Positions 40,890 to 44,965 of a DNA stretch of 44,965 nt are shown here, in pieces; within the stretch, counting starts at the first letter, position 1; each line of letters starts with the position of its first letter. The translations under genes were made by a program, and so were the position numbers. This DNA comes from Spongospora subterranea (taxonomy: Eukaryota > Endomyxa > Phytomyxea > Plasmodiophorida > Plasmodiophoridae), in assembly GCA_900404475.1 (NCBI GenBank), contig OUQQ01000099.1, positions 7,854-52,818 on the forward strand, in the 5' to 3' direction. The notes beneath the pieces are model-generated. The model was not told the DNA's origin. It made no database searches and saw only the letters and a program-made list of their open reading frames with translations.

Positions 40890-42408
40890 ATGGATCAAAG
40901 ACTACAGGCGGCGTTATCCTCGGCTTCAACACCCGACCAATTGCATCATGTTTTTGAGAAAATGCAGGATATAGTTGATGAATGTGCCATGAAGGCTCTG
41001 TTGAAAGAGGATCTGAAGACCGCTCCCTTGTCTCCGATTATCAGGTTACATTTCCTGTACGATTGTGGCGAACTTCATGTTTACCATCACCGCCTTTCTC
41101 ATCGATTTGCTCTAGGGACTCTCTTTTGCGAACCGAAAGTTCCAGTTACGTGGGTTTCCGGGAACAATTTCTCCTTTTCGCCATATCATTTTTTGAGCAA
41201 GCTGATGCTGAGCCATTTGCTCACGCTCCCAGTAAAGGTACATGGTTCATCTTCGGCAATTACAATAATGCTGATTCCTTTCCAAAAACAGTGCTCAAAA
41301 TTGTCCGTTTATTGGACACAAAGCCATTTCTATCGCTGCCGATCATCACATCCCTCATTTTTCCTTTGCGACGTTGTATTCAAAAAGTATTTCCTACTAA
41401 TATTCTGACACCTCTCCATTACCTCTTTGTTCATCTCTGCGTTGCTTTCGGTAAAATCGCGTTCTTTTATGTCAAAACTGAAGTGACAGTTGCTCTCTGT
41501 TTAGATGCCTATTCTCCCGCAAAAGTTATCATCTCTAATCCGATGTTCGATTTTGATCCATCGCTTCTTGTGACTGCTCAAGAATTCCTATCGTATTTTT
41601 ATTTCTCCGGTTTGATATTTGCCGCTCTCAAACAGTTTTCAGAAGCATTGCATTGCTTTAATCTAGTAACTGGGGCGGCGTCTGTCAAAATTAGCGCCCA
41701 ACAAATTGCAGCGCATAAAAAATCAATTCTTATTGGCATTATTCTTCATGGTCCTAATGCCCAACCACTACCAAGCTATGCTTCTCAAATCATCATTCAA
41801 AATATCGACAGTATCTGCACTCCGTATAGCGGTTTTATCGCTTCAGCTCGTGACGGTCCGCCTCAATTTGAATCACTTCTTGTTGAGCATAACGCCAAGC
41901 TGGTTGACGACCAAAACTTAGGTCTTGCTAAGCAAGCTTTAAAGTCGCTAATAAGTTTCGATATGCTTCGACAAACAGAAGGGTATTTGTCCTTATCTAT
42001 CAGCGACATTTCGGTCAATTCCACTTCCGATTCCGTAAAGAATACTGAAAACGTTCTTCGTTGTATGATCGATCAAGGGCTTCTCTCCGCCACGATTGAC
42101 CAGTCAAATTCTATTTTAACCCTATGTGATGACCAGAAATCGTTCGATGATCATGTATTACTCATACTCTGTTTCTGGCTTACTTCAAATTTAGTTTTGT
42201 TCTTCAGGACTCAATCGCTAGTTTATTTGAGGATATGCAGCGAATATTCCGATACCACGAAAGGATAATTCGCAAAAATACAGAGTTGGCAAATGACCGA
42301 AGATATCTGCAAAAGACACTGCCTGAAGCATCCCAAGTTATCGAACCTGTCATGAATAATGCGAGAAGATCGCCAAAGTTAGAAAATACTCCTGGTTTCC
42401 ACGGTTAG
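40890..42408 (+). CDS. COPS3: COP9 signalosome subunit 3, about 410 aa, 5 exons
   Basis: PCI subunit of the CSN complex, which removes Nedd8 from cullins and so controls cullin-RING ubiquitin ligases. Exons 40890-41044, 41116-41232, 41292-41386, 41490-42154 and 42208-42408 give 411 codons. Introns are 71, 59, 103 and 53 nt; the third could use the AG at 41483 instead, adding two residues. The body matches human COPS3: EFLSYFYFSGLIFAALKQF (FLYYYYGGMIYTGLKNF), LPSYASQIIIQNI (LPKYTSQIVGRFI), NLGLAKQALKSL (NMGLVKQCLSSL), and the winged-helix end MIDQGLLSATIDQSNSILTL ([20 protein letters not shown]). The C-terminal helix and tail follow. Length agrees with the human protein (423). Confidence 0.9.
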
Positions 42409-42550
42409 ACTGTAAACTCGCATAAACGACTATTATCTACATAAAACGTGATACGTGATTGGTGTTGTAGTTTGATTGATTGTCTGAGTTGTCTTAACAT
42501 CATTTTCGCGTAAATCCCACCAATAAGATGCTCAAACAATTGTTAACGAT

Positions 42551-44419
42551 TTATCTAATACGTTGCAGTAATGATTGATGCTCCTGAGTAGCAGTGACTT
42601 CCCTGATCTTGGATTCTAAATATGCTTGCGCGCTCGACTTAGATCCGGTAATTTTCATGACAATTTCCTGAGCTTGAATCGGAATACGAGAAAATTCACT
42701 CTACGGGATGTTGGTCAATATGAACGATCAACAAAAAATCAAAGCAGGCATACTTCAATCTTACTCGTAACTCCATAAACCAGTTGTGGGACGTTGTGCG
42801 TCATCGCTAACCGATACGATTCAAGGAATGCCTTTCCTGGTATACAGTTTAACGTATGGGTGAACAGTACAACAAAAAAGCACCTGCTGAAGCACAATTC
42901 CCAGAGTTGAGATAAATATCACCCAGAATCATGTACGATATGGCCTGGCAGCCTTCAAAAATTTGGTTCTCATCGATACAACGTTTGATAGTGGATTCAG
43001 CATTGGCAAAATCGCCGCCAATGCAGAATAAAACACTGGCAACGCACTAGCAAATCATTGAGGTGAAACACTCTATTGATACTGAATAACTAGCCAACGT
43101 ACATGCACGGCTGCCTTAACTGGTTCCCATATTGTGCTGAGCGAGAAAAGAGTACTGCCGATTAAAGACGCAGCAGGACACAAAGCGTCAACCGAATCGT
43201 GCTTGCGGTAAGTTTCGGAAGAGGATAGGAGCTGGAGTAAAGCGTTGGCGAATGAGTTCATTGGAGTATGCAAGTTTTTTGAGAGTGATTCGGAAAGTGT
43301 TAGCTTCTCCATAGCAACAGGTAACTCGCCAGATATAATACAATACTGTGAAAAGAGTTGATAATAAAACGCCACCAAGAAGGGCCGGTCGTCTAGAGAA
43401 TGTTTCATTTTAACCAAGAACTGAGAGGCAGCGACCAAATTTGGTTGGAGTAAAGATAGTTGAACAAGCTGGCCTAGCAGCAATACACGTATGGCAGGAG
43501 TGCATCCTTCTAGATCGAGACCGAGAGAAAAAAAGGTCGAGGCATCGTTGGTCAGCGACAACTTCCGTTTTTCAAGTCCCCTGAAAAAGGCATAGCACGC
43601 GGTAATAGAAGGGTTGTCCATCCAGCGTAAACAAACGGCAGATCCATCGAGAAAGCAAACGGAGGAGGAGCACGTATCATTTTCTAAACACGAAAACGAA
43701 GAAGGGGAAAATACACCTGACGTTAATAGCAATACGGCTCGATACTGAAGGGGGACGCCAGATGGAAGATCGCATTTTGTCAACAAATCCGGAATTCGGT
43801 CACCATTCAACAACGACAAATGGACCTGAACAAGCTGGATGATATCTGCATGCCTAGGAAGGCCTGCCGTTATCAGGATGTCGTGAGCCATGTTGATCAG
43901 CCAAAGTGCAGAAGGAACGTCGTGAAGGGAAGCAAGCACTTGAGCCCCAAGAAACGCGAACGGGATGATATAATCATAGCGACGGTATGTGTTTGCGAGC
44001 GCTAGAGCTTGCTTGCTCAATTGATAACATTCTGATGGTTTGTCATTGGACAAAATAGCGATGCATTGTCGCAAAGTTTCTAAGACTAACTCAACAATCA
44101 TTGGTTTTGTTTCAACAGATGAGATTTTAAAGCAGGATATCTGCGAAAGAAATCAAATAAAGAATTGTATTTGTACATTGTTACCGACAATATTTTTCTG
44201 ATAATGGTCCAACAGTACGAGGTTATCAACAGCCATTTCTTTATAAATAATCCCAATTTGAAAGTTGATCTGAAACCATGGCAATGATAATTCTGTGTAA
44301 TGTTGAAGAGCCCCATTCAGAATCCAAAGAGCAACGTCGAAGGCCCCAACGGATCGCAACTGAGATATGGCCAACTGAACTGGGTCAGGACGACCGACGT
44401 CTTTGCCATATGATGCCAT
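42551..44419 (-). CDS. MAU2: MAU2/Scc4-like cohesin-loader TPR protein, 541 aa
   Basis: Helical TPR superhelix that partners Scc2/NIPBL to load cohesin on chromatin. Exons 44419-44189, 44140-43103, 43046-42884, 42836-42765 and 42672-42551 join through introns of 48, 56, 47 and 92 nt (542 codons). TPR-like pairs run throughout, for example QLSKQALALANTYRRYDYII and VPSALWLINMAHDILITAG. The best family match is near the C-terminus: VASVLFCIGGDFANAESTIK, then SYMILGDIYLNSGN. These align with FYVRGLFSFFQGRYNEAKRF and VLLGHIFYVLGN in vertebrate MAU2. It is a little shorter than the human protein (613). Another TPR protein such as APC5 is a weaker alternative. Confidence 0.68.
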
Positions 44420-44490
44420 GGGCAAGATAGAGGTGGCGATCTGACGACACAGAGGCCAAGAAGGTGACGGGTGACCCCACCAGTCGAAGG
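44420..44490. promoter_or_regulatory. 71-bp divergent promoter region (inferred)
   Basis: It separates the MAU2-like start (44419, minus) from the first ATG of the small plus-strand gene (44491). If both models are right, the two promoters and leaders share or overlap this space. No specific motif was identified. Confidence 0.3.
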
Positions 44491-44770
44491 ATGACTCGCG
44501 CAGCGATACACATTTCAGTCAAAAACACCATGACATGGCCACAACAGTTGCTTGCGCAGTTTCTGATACACGGCTCAAAAAATGTGCGGTACGAAATCAA
44601 GAACGAACTCAACAAGTAGTGTTCTGCAGCCTGCCTGCAGTGTTACAATTCTTTGGGGTGGTGCAAGAAGGTCATATGTATGTGTATCCAAGGAAATCGA
44701 GTTTGAAGGTCTTGCATATCTACCTAACCGCAAACGAATAGCTGTACCACTGTCTGAACCCGTGGCATGA
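44491..44770 (+). CDS. Small hypothetical protein, 75 aa, 2 exons
   Basis: Exon 1 (44491-44615) and exon 2 (44668-44770) join in phase across a 52-nt intron with GTAGTG...GCAAG ends. The joined product contains TWPQQLLAQFLIHGSKNVRY, NELNKRSYVCVSKEIEFEG and LAYLPNRKRIAVPLSEPVA. Each exon is open in the correct frame only, which supports the splice. ATG 44530 is an in-frame alternative start. I do not recognise the family. Confidence 0.45.
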
Positions 44771-44781
44771 GATCAGTTGCG

Positions 44782-44889
44782 CCCCCCCCCCCCCTCAACC
44801 ATGAAGCTATGTTTTACCTCCTCCGTTCGGAAATAAAGGTCTCACCACTCTCACGCACCTTTTTTTGGTGTTCGGAAATAAAGGTCTCA
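44782..44889. repeat. C13 homopolymer and 20-bp repeat with 45-bp period
   Basis: A run of 13 C bases (44782-44794) is followed by two copies of GTTCGGAAATAAAGGTCTCA, at 44825-44844 and 44870-44889. This may be the start of a tandem array that continues beyond the window. Homopolymer length may also be an assembly artefact. Confidence 0.7.
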
Positions 44890-44965
44890 TTGATGGTTCT
44901 GCACAATCAAAGCGCAGTGCATCCTGCGTTCGCTGTTTCAAAACGTTCAAGGACATCATCGAATT

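Overview
This is nuclear DNA from an intron-rich, gene-dense eukaryotic microbe. Reading frames only become continuous, and only match known families, after removing many short GT-AG introns (about 34-129 nt, mostly 45-62). Recognisable genes are typical eukaryotic ones: HECT E3 ligase, spastin-like AAA ATPase, p115/Uso1, Rpn12, CSN3, MAU2/Scc4, DPH3, mitochondrial LeuRS. A SPATA17 homologue, a flagellum/cilium-associated IQ protein, suggests the organism makes a flagellum at some stage. A zoosporic fungus or aphelid, or a stramenopile or rhizarian protist, would fit; I cannot place it more precisely. The genetic code looks standard: a frame of more than 16 kb contains no stop.

Layout. 0-6.3 kb: an unknown coiled-coil gene (+) converges on mitochondrial LeuRS (-); an unknown 171-codon gene (+) starts 117 bp from the LeuRS start; DPH3 (-) follows. 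6.3-8.3 kb: poor in genes, with a 200-bp foldback repeat and one small orphan frame. 8.3-25.7 kb: one gene (-) for a 5,720-residue HECT ubiquitin ligase with RanBP2 zinc finger, four F5/8C-like domains, two SPRY domains, a seven-bladed RCC1 propeller, LamG-like domains, two UBA domains and a C-terminal HECT domain. 26-31.6 kb: a small gene (-), a spastin-like ATPase (+), SPATA17 (-), an unresolved stretch, an unknown 299-codon gene (-) and a short coiled-coil protein resembling the Tma17/Adc17 type (-). 31.7-35.4 kb: a repeat island holding a gene between TIR-like repeats, nested inverted repeats carrying two decayed copies of one unknown coding family, a 57-bp minisatellite and an orphan 234-residue gene. 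35.8-44.8 kb: housekeeping genes again: Uso1/p115 (-), Rpn12 (-), a small gene (+), CSN3 (+), MAU2/Scc4 (-) and a small gene (+) divergent from MAU2 by 71 bp.

Themes. Several products act in ubiquitin/proteasome biology: the giant HECT ligase, Rpn12 of the 19S lid, CSN3 of the signalosome, and possibly a proteasome-assembly chaperone. Rpn12 and CSN3 sit head to head. The others serve membrane and microtubule remodelling (spastin, p115), cohesin loading (MAU2), the flagellum (SPATA17) and translation (LeuRS, DPH3). There are no operons; neighbours are packed at spacings of tens to hundreds of bases, sometimes overlapping tail to tail. Exon limits were inferred by hand from splice consensus, phase and family conservation, so they are models, not observed transcripts.
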